Assembly: GCA_947474705.1 (NCBI GenBank)
Contig: CANJJS010000018.1
Coordinates: 1-64,000 of the forward strand
Direction: 5' to 3'
Length of the DNA: 64,000 nt
From: Acetobacteraceae bacterium
GTDB lineage: Bacteria > Pseudomonadota > Alphaproteobacteria > Acetobacterales > Acetobacteraceae
In this document: one piece after another, positions 42,866 to 50,496 of the stretch
How the letters are laid out: each line of letters begins with the position of its first letter
Numbering within the stretch: the stretch's first letter is position 1
The notes under the pieces: model-generated
Database searches by the model: none
Told to the model about the DNA's origin: nothing
The model's input: only the letters and a program-made list of their open reading frames with translations
Made by a program: the position numbers and the translations under genes

Positions 42866-44437
42866 ATGCGCAGACGCTCGCTCCTCGCCGGCGCCGCGGC
42901 CGCGACGCTTGCCCGCCCAGCGATTGGGGCGGGGGCAAAGACGCTGGTGTTCGTGCCGCAAGCGAATTTGACCAGCCTCGACCCGGTCTGGACCACCGCG
43001 ACCGTCACCCGCAACTTCGCGCTGATGGTGTTCGAGACTCTCTATGGCCGCACCCAGGAGTTCGACGTCAAACCGCTGATGGTCGAAGGCCACACGATCG
43101 ACGACGACGGCAAACGCTGGACCATGAAACTTCGAGAAGGCCTGATGTGGCACGACGGCACCAAGGTGCTGGCGCGCGACTGCGTGGCATCGCTGAACCG
43201 CTGGCTGAAACGCGACGCCTCCACCCCCATGATGATGGCACGCGTCGATGCCATCGAGGCCACCGACGATCGCACCATCGTCTGGCGCCTGAAGCGCCCG
43301 TTTCCGGCGTTGCCGCGGTTCCTGTCGAAAGTGCAGCCCTCGCCGGTGATGATGCCGGAACGCCTGGCCGCGACGGACCCGTTCAAGCAGATCCCGGAGG
43401 CGATCGGCTGCGGCCCGTTCAAGTTCTTGCCGGACGAATATGTGTCCGGCAGCCACGCCGCCTTCGCCCGTTTCGACGGCTACGTGCCGCGCCAGGAACC
43501 GGTATCCTACATAACCGGCGGCCACAAAGCGAACGTCGATCGCGTGGAATGGCGCGTCATCCCCGACCCCGCCACCGCCGCCGCCGCGATGATCGCGGGC
43601 GAGGTCGATTGGGTCGAGCTGCCGCAACCCGATTTGATCCCGATGTTGAGTAAGGCCGCGGGCGTGAGCACCGGATTGCTCGACATTTACGGCACGGTTT
43701 CGATCCTCCGGCCCAACCACCTCGCCGCGCCCACCAACAACGTCAAACTGCGCCGCGCCATGCTGGCCGCCATCGACCAGAAAGAGGTCATGCTGGCGGC
43801 GATGGGCGACGACCCGGAGACCTGGCGCGCACCAATGGGGTATTTCGCGCCCGGCGCGCCCTCCGCCACCGAAGTGGGCATGGACGCGTTTCGAAAACGC
43901 AAGACCATCGATCAACTGAAAAAAATGGTCGCGGAGTCCGGCTACGCGGGCGAACCTCTGGTCTTCATGCATCCCACGGATCAGGTGATCTATAACGCCG
44001 TCGCGACCGTGGCGGTCGATGCCTTCCGAAAGATCGGCATCGTGGTGGACGAGCAGATGCTGGACTGGGGCACCGTCGTGCAGCGTCGGCCCTCCAAGGA
44101 AACCGCTGAGAAGGGCCGTTGGAACATGTTCCCGGCGGGCGCGCCCTCGCCCGAATGGCTGGATCCGTTGATGTGCAATCCCATGCGTAGCAACGGCGCG
44201 AAAGCCTGGTTCGGCTGGCCCGAGGATGCGAAGCTGGAGGGCGCGATCGTTGGCTGGCTCGACGCGAACACCGACGCGGAACGGAAAAAGCACGAGGAAG
44301 ACTACCAGGCCGCCGCTTTCGACAATGTGCCGCTGATCACGTGTGGCACGTACCTGCCGAAAGCGGCCTGGCGGTCGAACCTGAAGGGGCTCGTGAAAGG
44401 ATCGGCGCCGGTGTTCTGGAACGTCGAGAAAACATAG
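42866..44437 (+). CDS. ABC transporter substrate-binding protein (DppA/OppA family), Tat-type signal
   Basis: 523 residues. The N-terminus MRRRSLLAGAAAATLARPAIGA has an RR motif and Ala-rich h-region, most like a Tat signal peptide. The body is an SBP_bac_5 protein: QANLTSLDPVWTTATVTRNFALMVFETLYG, LREGLMWHDGTKVLARDCVASLNRW (in part) and GCGPFKFLPDEYV. It binds a small organic solute, peptide or other, in the periplasm. No ABC permease or ATPase gene is nearby. It is the end of the hydroxylase-glutathione reductase unit. A close paralog is at 50497. Confidence 0.9.
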   Translation: MRRRSLLAGAAAATLARPAIGAGAKTLVFVPQANLTSLDPVWTTATVTRNFALMVFETLYGRTQEFDVKPLMVEGHTIDDDGKRWTMKLREGLMWHDGTKVLARDCVASLNRWLKRDASTPMMMARVDAIEATDDRTIVWRLKRPFPALPRFLSKVQPSPVMMPERLAATDPFKQIPEAIGCGPFKFLPDEYVSGSHAAFARFDGYVPRQEPVSYITGGHKANVDRVEWRVIPDPATAAAAMIAGEVDWVELPQPDLIPMLSKAAGVSTGLLDIYGTVSILRPNHLAAPTNNVKLRRAMLAAIDQKEVMLAAMGDDPETWRAPMGYFAPGAPSATEVGMDAFRKRKTIDQLKKMVAESGYAGEPLVFMHPTDQVIYNAVATVAVDAFRKIGIVVDEQMLDWGTVVQRRPSKETAEKGRWNMFPAGAPSPEWLDPLMCNPMRSNGAKAWFGWPEDAKLEGAIVGWLDANTDAERKKHEEDYQAAAFDNVPLITCGTYLPKAAWRSNLKGLVKGSAPVFWNVEKT

Positions 44438-44453
44438 CGCGTGGCGGTCTGGT

Positions 44454-44476
44454 ACCGGTCTGGGTCCCAGACCGGT
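44454..44476. terminator. Perfect palindromic hairpin between convergent genes
   Basis: ACCGGTCTGGG (44454-44464) is complementary to CCCAGACCGGT (44466-44476). It lies in the 45-base gap between the convergent stops of the solute-binding protein (44437) and the SnoaL-like protein (44483). The place fits a bidirectional transcript end; there is no T-run. Confidence 0.5.
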
Positions 44477-44482
44477 TCGGGA

Positions 44483-44866
44483 TCACGGCGCGCGATCGAG
44501 CACGGGCTCTCCGAGCTTGTGCCAGGCCCGCTTGATTTTGCCGTTTTCCACCTCGTGCATCGCGATCAACTCAAGTGTTCCGGGCCCCTCGGGCAAGGTG
44601 AGGGTCAGCGCTTCGTGGGACACCACCAAATTGCCCAGTACCGTCCGCCGGAGCAGGCGGGCGGACAGATGCGTATCCCGGAAGCGGTTCGAAAGCCGCT
44701 CGCGCACCGCCGCCGCGCCGTCGCAAATCAATGTGGACGGGAAAACGTAATACAGCACGTCGTCCGCGAAATACGACATGACCTTTTCGATGTCGCGCGC
44801 GCCATAGGCTTCGAGGTGACCTTGCGCGACCCGCTCCGGTTCGGTCATCGGCGATCCCTGTTCCAT
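44483..44866 (-). CDS. NTF2-like / SnoaL-like protein
   Basis: 127 residues with a SnoaL-type cone fold. Landmarks are EPERVAQGHLEAYGARDIEKVMSYFADDVLYYVFP (in part: HLEAYGARDIEKVMSYFADDVLYYVFP split at about 20-45), LVVSHEALTLTLPEG and AMHEVENGKIKRAWHK. ATG at 44866 follows GAGGGAACG. Such proteins can be small isomerases, dehydratases or ligand binders; the reaction cannot be told. Faces the luciferase-like gene at 45025 divergently. Confidence 0.83.
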   Translation of the reverse strand: MEQGSPMTEPERVAQGHLEAYGARDIEKVMSYFADDVLYYVFPSTLICDGAAAVRERLSNRFRDTHLSARLLRRTVLGNLVVSHEALTLTLPEGPGTLELIAMHEVENGKIKRAWHKLGEPVLDRAP

Positions 44867-45024
44867 TGTGGCGTTCCCTCACCCCAGGCATTCCCTATGA
44901 CGGTCATTCTGATCAGACATTCCGCCCGCAACAACCCACACCGTCCATCGCCGCCCGTCCCTGGGCTTGTCAAAGCCCGCCCGCCGGTGTTCAGAACCAG
45001 CATCACGTCGCGAGGATGCCCGCC

Positions 45025-46368
45025 ATGTCAGACAAAAGGATGATGCGCCTCGGGGCCTTCATGCGCCCGGTCAGTATCCATACGGCGTGGTGGCGCTACC
45101 CCACGTCCTATCCCGACGCGAACTTCAACCTGAAACACATCACCCGCTTCGCCCAGAAGCTGGAGGCCGGGAAATTCGACGCGTTCTTCATGGCCGACCA
45201 TCTCGGCGTGCTGAACATGCCGATGTCCGCGCTGAAGCGCAGCGCAACCGTCACCTCCTTCGATCCGATGGCGCTGCTGCCCGCGCTGGCGGTTTCGACC
45301 GAGCGTCTGGGCCTGATCGCGACGGGATCCACCACCTTCGACGCACCGTATCACGTCGCGCGACGCTTCGCCTCGCTGGATCATGTCAGCGAGGGCCGCG
45401 CGGCCTGGAACATCGTCACGACATCGAACCCTGATTCCGCGCTGAATTTCGGCCTCGACGAGCACATGGACCACGACGAACGCTATGTCCGCGCACGCGA
45501 ATTTTACGACGTTGTCACTGGTCTCTGGGACAGCTTCGCCGACGATGCTTTTATCCGCGACGTCGAGAATGGCGTTTATTTCGACCCGGAGCGGATGCAT
45601 GTCCTCGACCACAAAGGTAAATATTTTAAAGTTCGTGGGCCGCTGAATATCGCGCGGCCCGTGCAGGGACGGCCGGTCATCGTGCAGGCGGGCGCGTCCG
45701 ACGCCGGACGCCAGCTCGCCGCCGAGACCGCGGAAATGATCTTCGCGCCTGGCGGTGCTTTGGCCGACTGCCAAAGCTACTACAACGACGTCAAGGCGCG
45801 CGCCCGCGCTGTCGGCCGCGACCCCGAGCACGTTAGAATTCTGCCGGGCTGCCTGGTCGTGGTCGGCGACACCGACGAGGCGGCACAGGCGAAACGCGCC
45901 CATTTGGACAGCCTCGTGCATTCCGACAGCGGCATCGCCTCGCTGTCGATCGCGCTTGGCACCGACGCCTCGAAATTCGACCTCGATGGGCCACTGCCAG
46001 ACATCCCGGAAACCAACGCCAGCCAGAGCGGCCGCCAGCGCGTCATCGACCGCGCCCGCCGCGGCAATCTGACGGTGCGGCAACTGGCGCAGGCGCTTGG
46101 CGCTTACGGCGGACTGTCGCTGGTCGGCACCGCGAAAACCATCGCCGACAAAATGGAAGAATATTTTTCCGAGCGCGCCTGCGACGGGTTCAACATCATG
46201 TTCCCCTTCGTGCCCCAGGGCCTCGACGAGTTCGTCGATCAGGTTGTTCCAGAATTGCAACGGCGTGGCCTGTTCCGGAAAGAATACGAAGGCAAAACCC
46301 TGCGCGAAAATCTCGGGCTGCCGCGCCCCCCCAACCAGTTTTTTCCCGATCCGAAAGGCTCCCAATGA
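45025..46368 (+). CDS. Luciferase-like monooxygenase, NtaA/SnaA/DszA type
   Basis: 447 residues. The ATG at 45025 follows GAGG; an in-frame ATG lies 9 bases earlier. Landmarks typical of the NtaA (nitrilotriacetate), DszA (dibenzothiophene sulfone) and SnaA group are MMRLGAFMRPVSIHTAWWRYP, FDAFFMADHLGV, FDPMALLPALAVSTERLGLIATGSTTF (in part), GRAAWNIVTTSNP, KYFKVRGPLNIARPVQGRPVIVQAGAS (in part) and GAYGGLSLVGTAKTIADKM. These enzymes use FMNH2 from a separate reductase. First gene of a trio; its stop overlaps the TPP enzyme start by ATGA. Confidence 0.92.
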   Translation: MSDKRMMRLGAFMRPVSIHTAWWRYPTSYPDANFNLKHITRFAQKLEAGKFDAFFMADHLGVLNMPMSALKRSATVTSFDPMALLPALAVSTERLGLIATGSTTFDAPYHVARRFASLDHVSEGRAAWNIVTTSNPDSALNFGLDEHMDHDERYVRAREFYDVVTGLWDSFADDAFIRDVENGVYFDPERMHVLDHKGKYFKVRGPLNIARPVQGRPVIVQAGASDAGRQLAAETAEMIFAPGGALADCQSYYNDVKARARAVGRDPEHVRILPGCLVVVGDTDEAAQAKRAHLDSLVHSDSGIASLSIALGTDASKFDLDGPLPDIPETNASQSGRQRVIDRARRGNLTVRQLAQALGAYGGLSLVGTAKTIADKMEEYFSERACDGFNIMFPFVPQGLDEFVDQVVPELQRRGLFRKEYEGKTLRENLGLPRPPNQFFPDPKGSQ

Positions 46369-48050
46369 CCGCGCCGAAACCCCGCCTTGGCGGCCATGTC
46401 CTCGCCGACGCGCTCGTCGCGCAGGGCATCGATCACGTCTTCGAAGTGCCCGGCGAAAGCTTCCTCGACACGCTCGACGGCCTCCACGACACCGCCGCGA
46501 AGCTGAAAGTAATCACCTGCCGGTTCGAGGCGGGCGCGGTGAACATGGCGGAAGCCTATGGCAAGCTGACGGGCCGTCCCGCGGCGGCGATGGTTACCCG
46601 CGGACCGGGCGCCTGCCATGGCGCGATCGGCGTCCATGTCGCGTTCCAGGACAGTACCCCGATGCTTCTGTTCGTTGGCCAGATCCCGCATGAGGACACC
46701 GGACGCGACGCGTTCCAGGAAGTCGATTACCGCCAGATGTTCGCGCCGCTGGCGAAATGGGTAACCCAGATCGACCACGCCCACCGCATCCCCGAGATCG
46801 TCGCGCATGCCGTCGATGTCGCGACCTCCGGCCGTCCGGGTCCGGTGGTGATCGCGCTGTCCGAGGAAATGCAGAAGGACATGGTCAGCGTCCCCGATCT
46901 GCCGCGCGCGGACGTGTCGGTGGCTTTCCCCGATCCCGCTGCTCTGGCGCGCATGCGGACCATGATCGCGGGCGCCAAACGGCCCATCGCCGTCGTCGGC
47001 GGCTCCTGCTGGACCGAGGCGGGACGCGCCGCGCTCGGAAAATTCCTGGTGGACAACGATATTCCGGTGACCGTCGGGTTCCGGCGGCAGTCGCATTACA
47101 ATGGCGCGGCCGCGAATTTCGCGGGCGATGTCGGGGTTGGCTCCGACCCCGGTTTGATTTCGCGCTTCAAGGACGCCGATCTCATCCTGGCCATCGGCAG
47201 CCGGCTCGGCGACGCGGTGACCCAGGGGTATACGCTGCTGGACATGGCGGGCGCCACGCCGATTGTTCAGGTCTTACAGGACGGCGCCGAAATCGGCCGG
47301 GTCTTCCGGCCCGCGCTTGGCATTGTCTCCGACCTCAACGCCTTCGCCCATGCCGCCGTGGCACTGGATCCGGTGACACCAACATGGTCCGCCTGGACAC
47401 GCGATTTGCGCTCGCTGCGGGAAGCGCAACGCGCGGTGCCGAATTACCAAGGTTCGCTGAACCTTGGCACTGTCATGCGGGAACTTGAAACCCTGATGAC
47501 CGAGGACGCGATCGTCACCACCGATGCCGGCAATTTCGCCGGGTGGGCCACGCGGTTCCTGAACTTCTCCGATAAGCAACGTTATATCGGGCCGACCAAC
47601 GGGGCCATGGGGTATTCGGTCCCGGCGGCGATTGGCGCGGCGATTGCCTTTCCGAAACGCATGGTCATCGCGACCGTCGGCGACGGCGGCTTCATGATGA
47701 CGGGTCAGGAACTCGCCACCGCGTTCCACCATGGCGCCGCGCCCATCGTTCTGGTCTTCAACAACAACCAGTTCGGCACCATCCGGATGCACCAGGAACG
47801 CGCCTACCCCTGGCGGGTCTCTGGCACACAGGTCACCAACCCCGATTTTGCCAGGTATATCGAGGCTTTCGGTGGGCATGGCGAGGTTGTTTCCGAAACG
47901 TCCCAGTTCACGCCCGCTTTCAAGCGCGCGGTGGCCAGCGGCACACCCTCCATCATCGAACTGCGCATGAACCCGGAACAGATCAACACCCGCGCCACCG
48001 TGGCCGATCTCCGTGCTGGTAAGACGCCGCCTCCTGGTTACGGGGGGTAA
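46365..48050 (+). CDS. TPP-dependent acetolactate-synthase-like enzyme
   Basis: 561 residues with all three TPP-enzyme domains. The Pyr domain has VFEVPGESFLDTLDGL and catalytic Glu55 in RFEAGAVNMAEAYGKLTGRPA. The central domain has GPVVIALSEEM and AKRPIAVVGG. The PP domain has GYSVPAAIGAAIAFPKRM, VGDGGFMMTGQELATAFHHG and NNNQFGTIRMHQERAYPW, the GDG...NN motif that binds TPP-Mg. It cleaves or joins 2-oxo acids; acetolactate synthase, benzaldehyde-lyase-like or sulfoacetaldehyde-type roles remain possible. Overlaps both neighbours (ATGA upstream, TAATG downstream). Confidence 0.91.
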   Translation: MTAPKPRLGGHVLADALVAQGIDHVFEVPGESFLDTLDGLHDTAAKLKVITCRFEAGAVNMAEAYGKLTGRPAAAMVTRGPGACHGAIGVHVAFQDSTPMLLFVGQIPHEDTGRDAFQEVDYRQMFAPLAKWVTQIDHAHRIPEIVAHAVDVATSGRPGPVVIALSEEMQKDMVSVPDLPRADVSVAFPDPAALARMRTMIAGAKRPIAVVGGSCWTEAGRAALGKFLVDNDIPVTVGFRRQSHYNGAAANFAGDVGVGSDPGLISRFKDADLILAIGSRLGDAVTQGYTLLDMAGATPIVQVLQDGAEIGRVFRPALGIVSDLNAFAHAAVALDPVTPTWSAWTRDLRSLREAQRAVPNYQGSLNLGTVMRELETLMTEDAIVTTDAGNFAGWATRFLNFSDKQRYIGPTNGAMGYSVPAAIGAAIAFPKRMVIATVGDGGFMMTGQELATAFHHGAAPIVLVFNNNQFGTIRMHQERAYPWRVSGTQVTNPDFARYIEAFGGHGEVVSETSQFTPAFKRAVASGTPSIIELRMNPEQINTRATVADLRAGKTPPPGYGG

Positions 48051-49597
48051 TGACCGGATCCATCGACGAAGCCGCCCGTCTCTACGCCGCCCATGATCTT
48101 GTGGGGGCGGGCCGCGTTTGTCTCGATATTGTTCGAGACAGCCCTGAGCATTTCGGTGCGTTGCATCTGCTCGGCGTGATCTCCGGGCTTCTGGGCGCGC
48201 AGGCGGACGCTGTCGCGTGGTTGCTGAGGGCGACGCGGATCAATCCGGGCAACGCCCAGGCGCGGGTCAATCTGGGCGCTGCTTATGGGGCGGTGCACCG
48301 TTTCGAAGACGCCGAGGCCGCGTTCCGAGGCGCCATCGCGCTCGGCCCGCCAGGGGCGGGACTTTTGAACAGCCTCGGCCTTGCTTTGGCCGGGCAACAG
48401 CGCGACCAGGATGCGATCGCGGTTTTCGGCGAGGCCCTTCTGGCCGATCCAACCCATGCGCCCGCGCGTTTCAATCTCGGCCGCGCGCACGCCGTCCTGG
48501 GCCAGTTCGGCGCGGCGGAGGCCGCGTTCCGGTGGGTCCTGGCGCATTTGCCACCGGGTACGCCGGACGAACGCGCGGTGGGAGCCGCCGCCGCTTTGGC
48601 GCGGGCGCTGTTGGATCAAGGCCAGGCAGAGGAAGCTCTGTCGGTAACGCGGGCGGCGATCGCAGCCTATCCGGACCTCGACCCGGCGCGGCAGGCGCAT
48701 GAAGCGCTGATCCTGCTTTGCCTTGGCCGTTTCCGCGAAGGCTGGCCGGCTTATGAAAGCCGGTGGCATTCGCTCAATCACGAAAAGCCACACGCGAATT
48801 TCAGGGTGCTCGACCTCTCCGCCATCGCGGGCAAGCGGGTGCTGGTCACCGAAGAGCAGGGCCGCGGCGACGTCATTCAGTTTCTGCGCTACCTCCCACG
48901 TCTCGCTGCTCTGGGCGCGCGGGTCATGCTCCGCGTCTATCGGGATCTGCTGCCTCTGGCACGGCAACTCCCGGGCGTGGAGACCTGCGTCGCGACCGGG
49001 GGCGACGAACCGGAGCACGATGTCCGTACGTCGATCATGAGTTTGCCGCTGGCGTTTGGCACGGTGTTGGAGACGATCCCGGCGGACGTACCTTATTTGA
49101 CCGTTCCCGCCGGGCGAGCGGCACGGATGAAGCAGTATCTGGGTCCGGCATCGGGTCCGCGCGTGGGGCTGGCCTGGTCTGGATCGGCCGCCAGCAGCGG
49201 CCGCGCGGCGATGCCAGCCCATGCGCTGGCGCCGATCCTGCGGTGGCCCGGCGTGTCGTTTCATTGTTTGCAAAAAGACATTCTGCCCGACGACCGCGCT
49301 TGGCTGGCCCGCACCGGGCAGATCGCGATTCACACCGGTGCGTTGCGGGATTTTGGCGACACCGCCGCCTTGATCCAGTCGATGGATCTCGTGATTTCAA
49401 TCGATACCGCCGTCGCGCATCTGGCGGGCGCGCTGGCACGGCCGGTGTGGATCATGCTGGCCTTCAATCCAGATTGGCGTTGGCTTCTGGGCCGCGGCGA
49501 CAGTCCCTGGTACCCCACCACCCGGCTGTTCCGCCAGGCGGGTTGGCGAGACTGGGACAGTGTCGTGGCACGCATCGCCGCGACGCCGCCGTTCTGA
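48050..49597 (+). CDS. TPR protein with C-terminal glycosyltransferase-9-like domain
   Basis: 515 residues. The N-terminal 220 residues are tetratricopeptide repeats (AQARVNLGAAYGAVHRFEDAEAAFRGAI; LLNSLGLALAGQQRDQDAIAVFGEALLADP; ARFNLGRAHAVLGQFGAAEAAFR, each in part). Then WHSLNHEKPHANF leads into an ADP-heptose-transferase-like half: VLVTEEQGRGDVIQFLRYLP, PRVGLAWSGSAAS, LVISIDTAVAHLAGALARPVW and the end WRWLLGRGDSPWYPTTRLFRQ. Such TPR-GT9 proteins probably modify a protein or envelope glycan. Its start overlaps the TPP enzyme stop by one base, an odd operon partner. A paralog lies at 54741. Confidence 0.9.
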   Translation: MTGSIDEAARLYAAHDLVGAGRVCLDIVRDSPEHFGALHLLGVISGLLGAQADAVAWLLRATRINPGNAQARVNLGAAYGAVHRFEDAEAAFRGAIALGPPGAGLLNSLGLALAGQQRDQDAIAVFGEALLADPTHAPARFNLGRAHAVLGQFGAAEAAFRWVLAHLPPGTPDERAVGAAAALARALLDQGQAEEALSVTRAAIAAYPDLDPARQAHEALILLCLGRFREGWPAYESRWHSLNHEKPHANFRVLDLSAIAGKRVLVTEEQGRGDVIQFLRYLPRLAALGARVMLRVYRDLLPLARQLPGVETCVATGGDEPEHDVRTSIMSLPLAFGTVLETIPADVPYLTVPAGRAARMKQYLGPASGPRVGLAWSGSAASSGRAAMPAHALAPILRWPGVSFHCLQKDILPDDRAWLARTGQIAIHTGALRDFGDTAALIQSMDLVISIDTAVAHLAGALARPVWIMLAFNPDWRWLLGRGDSPWYPTTRLFRQAGWRDWDSVVARIAATPPF

Positions 49598-49635
49598 AGC
49601 CCGTCAGGCGTCCAGGCGCTCCTGGGCGACCCGGT

Positions 49636-50073
49636 TCAACGGCCGCGCGGCACCGGCCGTTTTCCCAGCCCGCTTTCCTTGGCCAGGCTGGAGCGCAAAT
49701 CGGCGTATTGGCGCGCCACCATCGGATAATCGCCGGGAAGGTTCCATTTCGCCCGGTATTGCGCCGGCGAGAGGCTGTGCACGGTTTGCAGATGGCGTTT
49801 CAGCATCTTCATGCTTAACCCGCAGTCCATGCAAACCAGATGATCGTCGAATACGGTCTGCTTGCCCGCCGCCTTCTTCGCGGCGACCGGCGGTAACGGC
49901 GCGTCCGCCATCAGGGCGCGCGGGCGTTCGGGCACCGCCTCCACACCCGCCAGCGCCTGATAAACTTCCCGAATCAGGCTGGGTAAGCCGGCGCTGGATG
50001 TCTCGTTGTGTTCCACATGCGCGCTGACGATTTGCGCGGTGAGGGTCAGGATGGGGTTGTCGCTCTCTGTCAT
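49636..50073 (-). CDS. Ros/MucR family transcriptional regulator
   Basis: 145 residues. The C2H2-type prokaryotic zinc finger is Cys81-X2-Cys84-X9-His94-X4-His99 (CMDCGLSMKMLKRHLQTVH), followed by LSPAQYRAKWNLPGDYPMVARQYADLRSSLAK, as in Agrobacterium Ros and Sinorhizobium MucR (landmarks LSPAQYRAKW and YPMVA). These proteins repress or activate exopolysaccharide, motility and virulence-type genes by binding AT-rich DNA. Divergent from the small gene at 50115, with only 41 bases between the starts and a T-rich tract there, so it may control itself and that gene. Confidence 0.95.
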   Translation of the reverse strand: MTESDNPILTLTAQIVSAHVEHNETSSAGLPSLIREVYQALAGVEAVPERPRALMADAPLPPVAAKKAAGKQTVFDDHLVCMDCGLSMKMLKRHLQTVHSLSPAQYRAKWNLPGDYPMVARQYADLRSSLAKESGLGKRPVPRGR

Positions 50074-50114
50074 GGCCGTTTTCCGGGTCTGGGGGTTTTG
50101 ACGTTTTTTTAACG

Positions 50115-50384
50115 ATGGATTACCAGTCGTCGCGCCGTCCGTGCCGTGCGGACCTGGACGGCGCCTTTCGCAACGGTCCGCGGCGGCTGGGTTTCGAAAT
50201 GACCGATGCGGTATTCCAGATGGCCTATGAAACCGTCCGGCGGTCCTACGCGCCGGACGCGTGGGTCGCGTTGACGCCGCGCCAAATCACCGATGCGATT
50301 TATCGTGAGATTCGCCGCATCGACGCTGAAAAGGCGCTGGAAGCGGCGCGGCCGGAACCGAAACCGGGCCGCCGCGCACGCTGA
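50115..50384 (+). CDS. Small hypothetical protein
   Basis: 89 residues, no family recognised. It has DLDGAFRNGPRRLGFEMTDAVFQMAYETVRRSY (in part) and WVALTPRQITDAIYREIRRIDAEKAL, a helical, basic protein that ends in a Arg/Pro tail. The helical LTPRQITDAIYREI region could be DNA- or protein-binding. Divergent from the MucR gene and 112 bases upstream of the solute-binding protein. The ribosome binding site is not clear, so expression is uncertain. Confidence 0.5.
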   Translation: MDYQSSRRPCRADLDGAFRNGPRRLGFEMTDAVFQMAYETVRRSYAPDAWVALTPRQITDAIYREIRRIDAEKALEAARPEPKPGRRAR

Positions 50385-50496
50385 CACGTCCCGCCTGGTC
50401 CGCCCGCCCTTGCGGATTTTCAACGGCGGCGCCAAGACAATAAGCGCGGCGAACGGTCGAAGACCGTGGATAACGCACGCGCACAGGGAGGAGTTA

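Noticed and set aside
40299-42938. Open frame of about 879 codons antisense to the hydroxylase and glutathione reductase
   Set aside because: Composition typical of antisense reading in GC-rich DNA; both sense genes are well supported by motifs.
5097-44476. Calling the strong GC hairpins true rho-independent terminators
   Set aside because: Hairpins after the GMC gene, gcrA, the CoA-transferase and the solute-binding protein lack T-runs; they are reported with low to medium confidence as transcript-end structures only.
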